Below, piece by piece: positions 9,927 through 21,577 of a stretch of DNA of 64,000 bases. Source of the stretch: Gliomastix tumulicola (lineage: Eukaryota; Ascomycota; Sordariomycetes; Hypocreales; Bionectriaceae); the NCBI GenBank assembly GCA_001599755.1, contig BCHX01000001.1, forward strand, positions 6,448,001-6,512,000, written 5' to 3'. Position 1 is the stretch's first letter. Every line of letters begins with the position of its first letter. The notes beneath the pieces are model-generated. The model was not told where the DNA came from, did not search any database, and saw only the letters and a list, made by a program, of their open reading frames with translations. A program made the position numbers and the translations under genes.

Positions 9927-11970
9927 TTAATCCTGTCCCTCCGTGATCATACCCTGGGCATTGGGAACGCCAATCAAAATGACGCCTCGCGGTACCCGGA
10001 CGTCCTTGACCTTGAAGCAGCCAAACACGTTGACCTTTTGAATCTTGGGACACGCGCGGAAGATGCGGCCGAGAATGTAGTCGCTCACCTCCTCGCAGAA
10101 GCTGATCTCCAAATGCACAAGCTCCGGATAGCACGTGCCCTCCCGGAAGGCATACTCGAAGGCCTCGCCCGAGATGAAGCGGCAGGCGTGGACGTTTAGA
10201 TCCCGGATCGCCAGCCGCGAGTGCTCCATGAGCGCCTTGAACCCTTCGTCGCAGAGCCCGATGTTGTCCTCGTTGACCCGCGGCGCCGAGGCGCTGACGT
10301 AGCGGCAGGCCTGGAGGTCGACGAACTCGAGCGGCGGGTTGTTCCAGTCGGTGAAGAGCCTGGCGAACCCGGCGTCGGTCATGACCTCGTTCTCGGTGAT
10401 GCGGAGCTTGGTGACCGAGCGGCAGGAGTCGTGGACGGCGTCGAGGACGGTGTCGTCGATGTGGAGGACCATGGGGAGGGAGAGCGTCCTGAGGTTCCGG
10501 CCGATCTCGGTGATGACGGTGGACAGGGTCTTGGAGGTCGGCTGGCTGGCGTTGAGCATCCGCAGGCCGAGGTAGTCGAGCGTCTTCATTCTCCCGATGG
10601 CCTTGATGCCTTCGTCCGTGATCTTCTGGTTGCCTTCTATCTTCAGGCGGTTGAGGGATGGGCAGTGCTCTGCGATGACGGACAGGGTGTCGTCGCCGAA
10701 GTGACAATCTGTGTGGTACACCTGGAGTTCCTTAAGGCCCTTGCCTTTGGCTTGGAGGAACTCGTGCCACTTCTCCTCGCTCAGAAGATTTGCTCCGTGG
10801 AGGTAGAAGCTCTCTAACTGGATATCTCTCGAGAGAACGTAGTCCATGACCTCATCCTTGAACTGGACTACGTAGCGCGCTTTGAATCTCCGGAGCTTCG
10901 GTGCCGTCTGGAAGATCGAGATGAGGTCCTGGTCAGCTAAGTTGCCGCCATCGTAGATACAGAGTCTCTCGGTGGTGGGCTGGACAAAGAGCGGCAGCGT
11001 CATCGAGTTCAGCAAGCGCTGCTTGGAAATGATCCTTGCAATCCTGTCTATCATGTTCTCGGGTAGATCTCCCAAGCTCTCGGCCAGCTCCACGTTCTTG
11101 GCCAGTGTCTGCACGCAGAGCCTCACGAGACTCGGCGCGCCGATGTCACCGTCCATCATGCGACTCTGTTTGTGCCGACGGATGCCAATGCCACCCGCCT
11201 GCACCTTCTTCGGCGCGGGCTTCTTCTTCTTCTTCGGCTGGTCCTTCTCTCGCTCACTCGCAACTTTCTTACCGCACGGTGCGCAGAGAAGGCCGCCATC
11301 GGGGCCGGCGACAGAGTACGGTGTCACCGTGAAGCGCTTCTGGCAGATCTCGCAGTTCTCCATCTGACCAGGAAGAGGCGCATGGTGCTCCTCGAAGATG
11401 GCGCGGGCGATGTCGTCGTCGTCTTCATCGTCCGAGTTCGCGGCGTTGCGCTTGCGCTTCTTGAAGGCCTTGCTGTCTTTGATCTTATTGATGATCTTGA
11501 GCTCCTCTTTCTTCTTCTTGGTGGCGGCGCTGGCCTCTATCTCCTCGCCAGCAGCCCTGGCGGAACGTCGCCTAGACGCCCGGGGCTGCGAGGTCTCGGC
11601 CTCGGCCTCGGCCTCGGCTTCGTCGGGGGCGGCTTCGGATGATTCATCCTGCCGTGCCTGGGCTGCTGCTGCGGCGCGACGCTGGTCTGCCTGGTCGCGG
11701 ATCTGCCTCGCTGAGATGTTGTGGGACTGGGCGTGATGTTAGTAGGAGACGGGGGGACCCAAGGCGGCAGTGGAAAACGCACGGCCAGGAAGTCTGTCAG
11801 AGCTGATTGACTGCAGTGAAGGTGAGTCGTTAGTGCATGAGTGGCGATTGGAGGGCGTGAGGCTGTGGTGAGATGGAGTGAACGTACGGTCCGGTGATGT
11901 TCCGCGCTGGCCTGCCATTCTGGCCATTCTGGCCGTTGGCCTGATTTTGCCGTTGACGAACCCTTTCCAT
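9927..11970 (-). CDS. RAD7: RAD7: leucine-rich-repeat DNA repair protein
   Basis: Subunit of the Rad7-Rad16 complex that recognises UV damage in non-transcribed DNA during nucleotide excision repair; in yeast Rad7 also links to a cullin ubiquitin ligase. Model: complement(join(9927..11726,11783..11810,11888..11970)), 636 residues. The small exons spell ITGPQSALTDFLA then SHNISARQIRDQ, a signature of fungal Rad7 N-termini. A basic, Ala/Glu-rich linker follows, then a four-Cys knuckle (CEIC ... CAPC, about residues 162-190), and C-terminal leucine-rich repeats of the F-box/LRR type (LNRLKIEGNQKITDEGIKA). The intron before exon 3 has a CTACTAAC branch point. Alternative start: a GTAAGT donor at 12021 and an AAAG acceptor at 11963 would split the ATG as AT/G and give MVRQRQ instead of MERVRQRQ. 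RAD16 is head to head with it. Confidence 0.9.
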
Positions 11971-12304
11971 GCCGCGAGTCAGATTTGAAGTCGAGTTTAC
12001 GTGTGAGGTGCGGAGACTTACATTTTTTGCCGGGTTCTGCTTCTCCCACCCAAGTTTGAGGGTATTGGGGTATTATTAATAAGTGATCGTAGGGAAACAA
12101 AGAAAGGACCGGGAGGCTGTGAAGACAGGTCAAGAAATGAGAGCACAGCGACTCGTCGACCTCACTCGCAGGAGTCTGGATGTCGACGACAAGGGACAGA
12201 CTTGAGAGGAGGATGGCATTGGCCGCCTGAATGATTTTCCCCCTATCGCCTCTCGATTCACCCACTGGCTGCGAGTGGCGATTCAGTTGAGACCCGCGCC
12301 CTTG

Positions 12305-12337
12305 ACGGTGTCACGGAGCTAACACGGTGTCACGTGA
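12305..12337. promoter_or_regulatory. Direct repeat ACGGTGTCACG x2 with E-box
   Basis: ACGGTGTCACG occurs at 12305-12315 and again at 12324-12334, 19 bases apart. The second copy runs into the palindrome TCACGTGA (12330-12337). CACGTG is the core of bHLH sites. Position midway between RAD7 and RAD16 suggests a shared element; binding is not shown. Confidence 0.45.
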
Positions 12338-12477
12338 GAAATACACGGTCTGAGTAGGGGTAATTTGAGTGCTCGCACTGTGTGTGCTCACCGCTCACCG
12401 GGTTAAGTCTGAGGCTCGAGCTGCATGAGGACAGTGCGGGGCTTACTGTGAAAAACCACTTTAAGTCCGTCAGCGCT

Positions 12478-12487
12478 AGCACGTGCT
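12478..12487. promoter_or_regulatory. Palindromic AGCACGTGCT in RAD7-RAD16 promoter
   Basis: A perfect 10 bp palindrome with CACGTG core, the second such core within 150 bases. Possible bHLH site. Confidence 0.35.
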
Positions 12488-13068
12488 TTCGTGTACAACC
12501 ATTAACGCGGGTGTCACTGTGAGTGCGGCAGGCACTGTGAATTGGCGCCCTTTCAGCTGGTATCGGTCCCTGAAGCCATCGGAGAAAAAGAAATTCGCGG
12601 GCGCTGGGTGGCAACAAGACCTCCAAATTCACCTCCTGCCAGCAGTGAGGAACGGCCACTCCCTCCCTCCCTGCGTCAAGCACTCATTGTTCCCCTTGCT
12701 CCCTGCGTTGTCTCTCCCCCGATCTCCCCGTGGCAAACGTCGAGGAGTTGGGAAGCTGCGATCGCCATTCCCCCTTCGCCTCCTTCCGATCTCCGCTGCG
12801 ATAAGTACAGCGCTTGCTTCCTGACACCGGTGCTTCCTGCCATTTGTGCCATTTTCTTGCGCCAGCTTTTCCACACTCATTTTTTCATTCCACACTCTCA
12901 TCTTGCTCAAGAAGCTTCGAGAACCGGCCCTTTATTTGTATTTGCCCGCCGCTCGTCGGCTGCATCGCCTTTGTTGCCTTGCTGCAGACAGTCCCACCAC
13001 AAAGACCAGGCGAGTTCATCATCAAGTTTCCCAACTGCGCCCAACGTTTGCCTCGCCCAGCCATCGCG

Positions 13069-16000
13069 ATGCCTCGTGGACGACCCTCGCTGCGATCGGC
13101 CGCTTCCCCGGCTGCCAGCCGAGATGGTAAGTTTTCAATCACTGCACCTCTGGATTGACTTGCTTCATGCATGGCCAACTAACCACGGCGCCTAGATTCC
13201 GCTCCTGCGTCTCGAGCGACCTCAACATCGGGTCGCCTTACCAGATCTAACTCCGCCAAGAATCTGCCCGACGCCATGACTGACAGCGCCGAGACCAACG
13301 CTTACGAGGTTGGCCTTGCCCGGCGAACTAGAGGCGGACCGCGCAAGTCACTTCTCGGAGATGCTGGATCATCGGCCGCATCCTCTCCCGCCCCGAGCGC
13401 AACCACGTCACGCTCCAGGGCCAAGAAGCTGAATGGCTCCCTGGCGACCTCTGCCTTGGGCAGCGAATCCGTCTCGTCCGCCCAGACCCCCCGCGACCAG
13501 AGCCCTGAGAGCGAGGAGTATTCTACCCCAGCCACCAGTAAGGTGCCGACGCCTGCTGCGCAGGACCTGCCTGGTACCAAGACCATCCCGAGCGGTGCGA
13601 TTGAGGTGCGACTCCCCGCCGCGACTCGAGGCAAGTCTTTGCGCAACAGCAAGTACGCCATGATCTCAAGACGGACGGCGGATGAGATTGCCGACAGCGA
13701 GGAGGATGAGCTCATGTCCGACTACTCGCCTGATGCGCAGGTCGCTCGTCGTCTGCAGAGGGAAGAGGATGAAAAATCCCGCCCACGATTCTCCAAGCTG
13801 TCGTCCATTTCGATCGCTGGACGGCCTAAGGATGGCCTTCCCCCCCGCGATGTATCTGCGAAGCGCGGAAGAGCTTCCACGTCGTCACTTCCTGCAACTG
13901 AGCGACCTGGCAAAAAGCCGAAGACTGAGGATGGCGCGCTGGATCTTGACGCGGAATATGCTCGAGCTTTGGAATATGGCAGCGACGAAGACTCTATGAC
14001 GAAGCCGCTGCCGCTTCCTCCTAGTTCCGATCCTTTGGATGAATTGTCGGAAATTCAGTCGCCCCTTTCGGCTCTTACGGACTCCGAGGACGAGCCCATC
14101 AGTTCACGAGCGAAAGTTGCCAAATCTCGTCTGGCTAAGGGCCAAAATGATACGGCAAGCGCGTATACGACGGTTGTTCTGAGCACTGGTGGGCCCTTGG
14201 TTCCTGCTCTCCCCAATAATCCTCCCGTTGTTAGTGATAACGAGAGCGATAACAGCACTTTCACCTCAGGTCTTAGTGTGGCCTCGATGTTGGAGTCTCC
14301 AGACACTAGTGAGAGCGATGAGGCCCTGCAGCGAATTTCACAGCAGAGGCGCGCATACCGCAGGCCTGGCAATTCAAGGCGAGTCATGAAGGAGCGTGAC
14401 CGCTTGGAGAACCATCACCCTGAGATCAAAACGATGTGGGATGATCTGGAGAAGATGCCGATCCTCAAAGCTGGCAGAGCTCAGCAGCCGCAGACTATCT
14501 CTCGGCAACTGAAACCCTTTCAGCTGGAGGGTCTCGCCTGGATGAAGGAAATGGAGAAGACTGAGTGGCGGGGAGGTTTGCTTGGAGACGAGATGGGCCT
14601 CGGCAAGACGATTCAAGCCGTTTCGCTCATCATGTCTGATTACCCTGCCAAGCAGCCGTCCCTGGTTCTCGTTCCCCCAGTTGCTCTTATGCAGTGGCAG
14701 TCCGAGATTGGATCCTACACGGACGGTACACTGAAGACATTCGTGTACCACGGCACCAATCAGAAGGCCAAGGGCATGACGGTCAGCCAGCTCAAGAAGT
14801 ACGATGTCATCATGATGTCCTACAACAGCCTGGAGTCCATGTATCGCAAGCAGGAGAAAGGCTTCAGGCGCAAGGACGGCATCTACAAGGAGCGGAGTGT
14901 CATCCATTCGACCGAATTCCATCGCATCATTCTGGACGAAGCCCACAGCATCAAGACTAGAAGTACTACTACTGCTCGGGCTTGTTTTGCTTTGAAGACC
15001 CAGTATCGGTGGTGTTTGACGGGAACACCCCTGCAGAACCGTATCGGCGAGTTCTTCTCTCTGATTCGGTTTCTCAACATCCGTCCCTTTGCCTCTTATC
15101 TTTGCAAGCAATGCCCCTGCTCTACTCTAGAGTGGTCTATGGACGAGAACAAGCGCTGCTCTGATTGCCGCCATGCGAGCATGCAACATGTCTCTGTCTT
15201 CAATCAAGAACTGCTGAACCCGATTCAGAAGTTTGGCAACGTGGGCCCTGGACGCGAGGCGTTCCGCAAGCTTCGGCTGATGACAGATCGGATCATGCTT
15301 CGACGTCTGAAAAAGGATCACACCAACGCCATGGAGCTGCCCGTCAAGGAGATCTACGTCAACCGGCAATTTTTCGGCGAAGAGGAGAACGACTTTGCCA
15401 ACAGTATCATGACGAGCGGCCAGCGCAAATTCGACACATATGTCGCCCAGGGTGTTCTGCTGAACAACTATGCCAACATCTTCGGCCTGATCATGCAAAT
15501 GCGCCAGGTTGCCGACCATCCCGACTTGATCCTGAAGAAGAATGCTGAGGGTGGTCAGAATGTTCTTGTTTGCTGCATCTGCGACGAGCCTGCCGACGAC
15601 ACGGTTCGAAGTCGGTGCAAGCATGACTTCTGCAGGGCCTGTGTCGCTAGTTACGTCAGGTCCACGGATGAGCCTGACTGCCCCCGCTGCCATATCTCGC
15701 TGGCCATCGATCTTGAGCAGCCCGAGATTGAACAGGATGAGTCGCTCGTCAAGAAGAACTCAATCATCAACCGAATCAAGATGGAGAACTGGACTTCCTC
15801 CTCCAAGATTGAGTTGCTTGTTCACGAATTGCACAAGCTGCGGTCTGACAACGCTACGCACAAGTCCATCATCTTCTCGCAGTTCACGACCATGCTGCAG
15901 CTTATTGAGTGGCGTCTGCGTCGTGCTGGCATCACTACTGTTATGCTGGATGGAAGTATGACGCCTGCGCAACGACAGGCGTCGATTGAACATTTCATGA

Positions 16001-16375
16001 ACAACGTCGAGGTCGAGTGCTTCTTGGTTTCACTCAAGGCCGGCGGCGTTGCGCTGAATCTCACGGAGGCATCTCGAGTTTTCATTGTCGACCCGTAAGT
16101 TTCTCCCCCCTGGTATCCCCAATGAACTTTGCTAACATACTATCAGATGGTGGAATCCTGCTGCCGAGTGGCAGTCGGCCGATCGTTGTCACCGCATTGG
16201 TCAGACTCGTCCCTGCACGATCACGCGACTGTGCATTGAGGACTCTGTCGAGAGCCGCATGGTCCTGATCCAGGAGAAGAAGACGAACATGATCCATTCG
16301 ACCGTCAACGCAGATGACAAGGCGATGGAGTCACTGAGCCCTGAAGACATGCAGTTCCTTTTCAGGGGAACTTAG
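13069..16375 (+). CDS. RAD16: RAD16: SNF2-family ATPase with RING finger
   Basis: DNA-dependent ATPase and probable ubiquitin ligase partner of Rad7 in global-genome excision repair. Model: join(13069..13126,13196..16094,16147..16375), 1061 residues. The N-terminal 400 residues are polar and Ser/Pro-rich. Helicase motifs follow in order: GDEMGLGKTIQ (Walker A, about 483), ILDEAHS (about 599), LTGTPLQN (about 627), a Cys pair insertion CKQCPC ... CSDC, a C3HC4 RING from CCICDEP to CPRCHISL (about 812-855), then LKAGGVALNL and QSADRCHRIGQTRP. The last intron interrupts VDPWWNP. Domain order with the RING between helicase halves is the Rad5/Rad16 layout, and the four-Cys insertion plus the RAD7 neighbour favour Rad16. 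Exon 1 codes for only 19 residues. Confidence 0.94.
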
Positions 16376-16779
16376 ATTTTGGTCACATGGCGTGTTTGCT
16401 TTTGAAAGGCGTTGGGTGGTGATGGAGATGTATGATTGATCTCTGACTTGTATGTGTATCTTTTTCTTTCCTTTTCTCTTTCTTTCACGGGCCCTAGATG
16501 GGTACAGGTATCATGCCGCAAGGCGGTCTACAGCGGGATCTGTGGCAGTCTGGTCACTATACTAAACAGGGAGTTACGGGACCAGAAAGAGGAAGATGAT
16601 TTTGAGCGGATGGGGGGAGGGTCTTGTAGCACAGAGACGCAGACACATGTAGAGTATACGAAGCCGACGATAATACGGAAAAGTTCTCACAAGGGATGAG
16701 GGTCTGTGAATGCGGTACGTATGAGTGAGTAGACCTCCATTCCTCTGACGCTAGTTACTTGATACAAGTGATCCCTCAT
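16376..16779. other. Convergent 3' flanks of RAD16 and GH51 gene
   Basis: 404 bases between stop codons of convergent genes; a T-rich stretch at about 16453-16490 follows RAD16. Probably both 3' untranslated regions. No gene seen. Confidence 0.6.
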
Positions 16780-18949
16780 CTACACCTTGACCTTCATCCG
16801 AGCCCTCAGCGTACCCTCGACGTCAGTGTCCAGGACAGCGACACTCAGCTCAGGCAGCTCAAAGACAAAGGCACCATCCTCATCGGCCTCGAGAACGACC
16901 GTCTCGCTCCCGACGATGTTCAGGCCCGTCAGCGGATCATTATGCGCGTACGGATCCCCATCGACGTTCGTCAGCACCGTCAACGCAGCGGGCGTGCCGG
17001 GCTCGACGCCCTCGAACGATAATGTCACGGGGACATCGGCGCTGTCGGTCGTGTTGTACACGGCGCCCTTCCAGATCAGGCTGCCCTTGTCCTCGTTCTT
17101 GCCGGCGACCCAGTACGCGGGGCCGTACTCGCCCTCGGTGGGCAGCGTGTGCGTGAAGATGTGGGCGGCGAATAGCTCCCACACGTACCAGCTCGTGCTG
17201 CGCGTGGTGAGGGCCGGGTCGGCGGCAAACTGGACGATGGTGACGGCCCACTGCCAGCGGTTCATGTTGCGCAGGACGGGCGCGTAGAAGGTGCCCGGGA
17301 TGCGGTCGGCGTTGCGCTCGTAGCCGATGAGGCTCACGGCCTCGCCGACGGTGCCGATCCACCAGGGGAAGGGCATGAGGCCGCCGTCCCAGGAGGTGCC
17401 ACCGTTGGGGTGCGTGGCGGCGACCTCGCCGACGATGTGGCCGACGGGGTCGTTGTCGAAGCGGACGAACTCCTCGACGAGGGAGTCGGGCTCGCGATAC
17501 GGATGGTAGTCGCCGATGCCCGGGGCAGGCAGGTCCGTGTAGCCGTCGCTCGTGGCGCCCGAGGAGATGACGATGGTGTCCGGGTACGCCTCGTTGATGG
17601 CGGCGAGGAAAAGGGGGAAGCGGTAGTCCTTGTACGACTGCCAGCCCGCGGCGCCGCCGGCCAGCCAGTCCTCGTTGCCGACCTCGACGTAGCGCAGCGG
17701 GAACGGGTCCGGGTGGCCGAGCTCGGCGCGGCGGGCGCCCCAGGGCGAGTCTGCGGGACCGGAGATGAACTCGATCTGGTCGAGGGCGTCGTCGATGAAG
17801 GGCTGGAGGTCCTCCTCGGGCGTGATGTCGCCGTTGAGTGCGAGGCCTGCGAAGACGCCGACGACTGGGGGAGGGTGTGTGTTAGATGACTTCACGATGA
17901 TGTGTAGTGGGAAAAGGGGGGGAAGTCAACGTACCAACTTGGAGATCCATGTCCTCGGCCCATTCGAGATACTCGACGATGCCCAGGCCGTGCGTCTGCT
18001 GGTAGCCCCAGACGCCCTGGAATCCGGGACGGTCCTTCAGGGGGCCGAGAGTGTCCTTCCAGTCCCACCACGTCTTGTTCGTCTCGCCCTCGAGCATGTT
18101 TCCACCAGGGAATCGAAGGATGGTCTACACATATTAGCACCGAACTCATCAATGTCAACGGTCAGTGGATGTCCTCACCGGGTGAAGCTCAGCCAACGCC
18201 TCAGCAATGTCCACCCGCAGCCCGTTCTTCCTCCCCTTGTACGTCGGCGGGAACAGGCTAATTAGATTAAAGTCCAGTGACTCGCCGCTTAGCCCGGCGG
18301 CGTCAAACGTCAGCGCAAACGTGTTGTTCGAGCTCGGCGCGTCGACGTCCGGCACGAGCACAAACTCATGCTCGACCCATTCGCCCTCGACGGCCCGGCT
18401 CTCGACCTCGACGCTGCCAAACACCTCGCCGTCGACGGCGCTGCGCAGGTCCGCGGTGAAGACGCCCTCGTAGGCGCCGTGGACCCAGAACGAGCCCGTG
18501 TAGTTCTGCACGCGCACGTCGATGCCCCAGTAGCCGTCGTTGAAGAGGCCCGCGGCGGAAGACGCATTCTTGGAGGGCGTGACGGTCACGGAGACGGGGA
18601 GGGCGTCTGACAGCGGCGTGTCGAGGCGGTTGAGGGCGAGGGACGAGCAGTGGAGGGCGTGCCAGGCGTCCAGGGAGACAGGGTAGTTGTCGCTGTACTG
18701 GAAGGCGCGGTTGCGGATCAGCTCGGCGTAGATGCCGCCGTCGCCCGAGTTGTTGATGTCCTGGGGTCGTGTGAGTTCGCTGACACGGAGCAATGTCTAG
18801 ATATAGGGACGACCTACCTCATGGAGGAAGCCATACTGGTGGCCACTAGTGGCATTGCCGCCGCTCGAGGCAACCGTGATCTCAACAGCCGACGAGGTCG
18901 ACAAGAGGGCAGCCGCAGCCGCAGCCGCCTGGATAGTCTTGGACAGCAT
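16780..18949 (-). CDS. Secreted GH51 alpha-L-arabinofuranosidase
   Basis: Removes arabinofuranosyl side groups from arabinoxylan and arabinan outside the cell. Model: complement(join(16780..17864,17935..18124,18179..18760,18818..18949)), 662 residues, normal for fungal GH51. Exon 1 encodes a signal peptide (MLSKTIQAAAAAAALLSTSS). Family marks are NSGDGGIYAELIRNRAFQ near the start, RFPGGNMLEG, WGYQQTHGLGIVEYLEWAED, and YVEVGNEDW with the expected acid/base Glu at about 366. IGTVGEAVSLIGYERN (Glu about 476) probably holds the nucleophile, judged by position only. The C-terminal beta-sandwich ends in basic RARMKVKV. The introns are 54-70 nt with canonical borders. It forms a hydrolase set with the GH3 and lipase genes but is separated from them by the repair pair. 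Confidence 0.93.
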
Positions 18950-20161
18950 CCTGAAGGGGCTCAGATGTTCAGACTAGCTGCTTCTTGAGCCAGAACATCC
19001 CCCCAACATTCCAGGGAGCAGCAACCCCCCTTTATATACCCTCTCCATCCCCCAACTCTCCTCCGCTTCATCCAACCCCTGCCTGCAGAAGGAAACAAGC
19101 AAGAAGGTTAATTGCAAGCTCGGAGGGGAATGCCTGTCCGCGTCGCACTCAGCCGACGATCCCTTCTCCCCAGCTCCGCATCCCTTGCTCGCATTCACAG
19201 GGTAGCAACCCGTCTCTCCGTTAGGCTCCTCCTCGTCCAGTTCTCCTCCCATCGCAGGGGAAAACGAACAAACAACCTCCAAGCCAATGCTACCTTCTCC
19301 GACGATCCTTGCTGACCCCAGGCCCCCTTTCGTTCCCCCTCCTCACCAGAGAAACTCCACAACCTGACTTTATCCGCCAGGAACGGGAACGAGAGCGGGA
19401 CAGCAAGCTCGGCAGTCCTGCAACCCGACATGCCAGAAATCCGGGGCAATTCGCCGTCGTGATTCGTGCAAATGGCCGTTCGCGGGGTCATCACGTACGT
19501 TTCCTTGGGGGGGGGGAAGCGCGGGGCTCTGTCTCGGCTGTTGATTCGCGCGCATCAGACTCTTCCTGCGCCGGTCCGTCGTCCCCCCCATGTCGTGCTT
19601 GTGAATGTGAATCTGTTATAGGCGCAATATGGGGCGTGGGTGAGAATGCGTCTTCTGCCGTTGGAGAAGCTCCTCGTTCCAAGGCCTACTAGATGCCGAT
19701 GCCACAGACCCAAGTATTGGCGTCATTTCGTCTTCGGGAATCCGATTCGACCGCTTCTTCGTCCAGCCAGACGGACTTTGCGTAGACTGTCGGTAAGCCG
19801 GTTAAAAGCAGCCGTCTACTAATCTCACTGTTGTTAGCATCCAGTTCATCCTCACTAGCGTGTATTCAGCATCCCAAGATAGAAGATGTAACGGGGTGTA
19901 CTGAAAAAACTGGTTTGTCCAATACGTATATTCCTCTATAGCTGGTTCCCGTCTACTTCTTTTTCTTCGCCCCTTTTTGTGAACCAAAATTATCCTGCTC
20001 TCTATATGGCCGAGGCCTTTTCCCCAGCAAAAAAAGTACGGTGTCTGCCAACAAACCAACAGAGTAACCGCCGTTTGCGCATTTGACATCGATAAGATTA
20101 AAGAAACGAAGAGAAAGGCCTGCAGTGTCTAATCCAACGACATGCAGATCAAATCAGAGCT
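18950..20161. other. Intergenic: GH51 promoter and ODC 3' flank
   Basis: 1.2 kb between two minus-strand genes. Its left half holds the GH51 promoter with TATA; the A/T-rich right end (about 19800-20160) fits the decarboxylase 3' untranslated region. No gene supported. Confidence 0.6.
19031..19038 (-). promoter_or_regulatory. TATA box of the GH51 gene
   Basis: The gene strand reads TATATAAA about 82 bases upstream of the ATG, after a G-rich stretch. Position fits a short leader. Confidence 0.5.
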
Positions 20162-21577
20162 TCAGAGCTCAATCAGAGCCTTGGCCCCAGGCTCGCTGCA
20201 GACATAGATGACGTCGTGCGAGTTGGAGAAGCCATTGAACTGCGTGGCCGAGCACTTGGTGTACGCACCCATGTCCTCAAAGTACAGCCAATCGCCGACA
20301 TCCAGAATCTGGTCGAAGCGGATGCTCTCGGCGATGCGATCGATGCCGTCGCAGGTAGGGCCCCAGATGGAGTACTCGACGCCCTCGCCAGGCGGGACGG
20401 CGTAAGCAGTGGACGTATCGTACTGGGTCTTGCCACCAGCGCGCAGGATCTTGGCCACAGGGTTCTGGTGGTCAAACATGATGCTCGAGAAGTTGCCGTA
20501 GACACCGTCGTTGACATAGACCATATATCCCTTGCCGTCAAGGGTGGGGTCCTCGACAGTGCGGCGGGCAATGATGTTGCAGGCAATGGTGAACGCCGTA
20601 GAGACGTAGTAGCGTCCAGGCTCGGCGATGATGTCGACTCCGTTTCCGGCAGGGAAGAACTCTTCAAGAGCACTGTCCAGAACCCCAGCCATGTCCTCGA
20701 AAGTATCGCCAGTGAAGCCACCGCCGACATCAAGGGTGCGGAGAATAAAGCCATGCTCACGAGCCTGCTGGAAGACAATGTGGGCGTCGCGCACCGCCTT
20801 GTAGAATGCCAGAGGGTCCGAGGCACCAGAGCCGACGTGGAAGCTCACGCCCACGACGCTGAGGCCAAGGGACTTGGCCAGAGCCAAGAGACCGTCAGTG
20901 GTGTCCATAGCGGCGCCAAACTTCATGCTGAGACGGCACAGGCTGGACGTGTCATCAGTCATGATGCGGAGGAAGAGCTCCGCGCCGGGGTAGAGCTTGG
21001 CAATCTTGTACAGCTCATCGGCGTTGTCAAATGTCATCTGCTTGACACCAACAGACTTGACATAGCGAACATACGAGTTCGTCTTGCAAGGCTGGGCGTA
21101 GATGATGCGCTCAGGGCTCGTTCCCATGGCGAGGACCTGCTCAATCTCGCCCTTGGAGGCACAGTCGAAACCAGTACCGAGGGCAGCGAGGAGCTTGAGG
21201 ACCTGAGGATCAGGGTTGCACTTGACGGCTGGGGGCGGTGGCGTTAGCAAAAGATATAAGGTGGTTGGTGCCAGAAAATCGGACTCACCATAGAAGGGCT
21301 TGACACGGGGCAGGTTCTTCTTCCAGCGAAGATGCTGGCGGTAGACCTCGCCCAGGTCCGCCACATAGAAGGTGTCCTCGTCGCCAGGATCACACATCTC
21401 ATGGTCGACAGCCTCCACGCGCTGGTGGAGAGCATCGCCAATCAGCTGCTTGGGGCTGATAGTTCCATTGTTGATAACAGGGTGAAGAAGGGGTTCCAGA
21501 AGCTGGGCCTTCTTCATTAAAATATGATTTTCATCGTAGACATGGTGGTAGTCAAGGCCGGCCGTGGCGATAACCAT
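20162..21577 (-). CDS. SPE1: Ornithine decarboxylase
   Basis: PLP enzyme that converts ornithine to putrescine, the first step of polyamine synthesis in the cytosol. Model: complement(join(20162..21228,21289..21577)), 451 residues. I start at MVIATAGLDYHHVYDEN; the frame stays open further upstream but has no earlier ATG. The intron splits the PLP-lysine motif FYAVKCNPD (Lys about 99). Other marks are FDCASKGEIEQVL, VSFHVGSGASD, DVGGGFTG, AEPGRYYV and the active-site Cys in WGPTCDGIDRI (about 389). Eukaryotic ODC is an obligate dimer with active sites shared across the interface. A TATA element lies about 100 bases upstream and I see no upstream ATG between it and the start, unlike the long regulated leader reported for Neurospora. 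Confidence 0.95.
   Translation of the reverse strand: MVIATAGLDYHHVYDENHILMKKAQLLEPLLHPVINNGTISPKQLIGDALHQRVEAVDHEMCDPGDEDTFYVADLGEVYRQHLRWKKNLPRVKPFYGESDFLAPTTLYLLLTPPPPAVKCNPDPQVLKLLAALGTGFDCASKGEIEQVLAMGTSPERIIYAQPCKTNSYVRYVKSVGVKQMTFDNADELYKIAKLYPGAELFLRIMTDDTSSLCRLSMKFGAAMDTTDGLLALAKSLGLSVVGVSFHVGSGASDPLAFYKAVRDAHIVFQQAREHGFILRTLDVGGGFTGDTFEDMAGVLDSALEEFFPAGNGVDIIAEPGRYYVSTAFTIACNIIARRTVEDPTLDGKGYMVYVNDGVYGNFSSIMFDHQNPVAKILRAGGKTQYDTSTAYAVPPGEGVEYSIWGPTCDGIDRIAESIRFDQILDVGDWLYFEDMGAYTKCSATQFNGFSNSHDVIYVCSEPGAKALIEL

Larger units (their letters stand above)
11971..13068. promoter_or_regulatory. Shared bidirectional promoter of RAD7 and RAD16
   Basis: 1098 bases separate the two ATGs of divergently transcribed partners of one complex. 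The region contains two CACGTG palindromes (12331-12336, 12480-12485) and a repeated ACGGTGTCACG. The RAD16-proximal 350 bases are C/T-rich on the plus strand, as in many fungal leaders. No gene seen inside. Confidence 0.7.

Noticed and set aside
158..18949. Secondary-metabolite or catabolic gene cluster
   Set aside because: The three secreted hydrolases are interspersed with unrelated repair and kinase genes on both strands, without a transporter, synthase or local transcription factor.
20216..21247. 343-codon plus-strand frame opposite ODC
   Set aside because: Antisense shadow of the decarboxylase; composition typical of GC-rich antisense frames.
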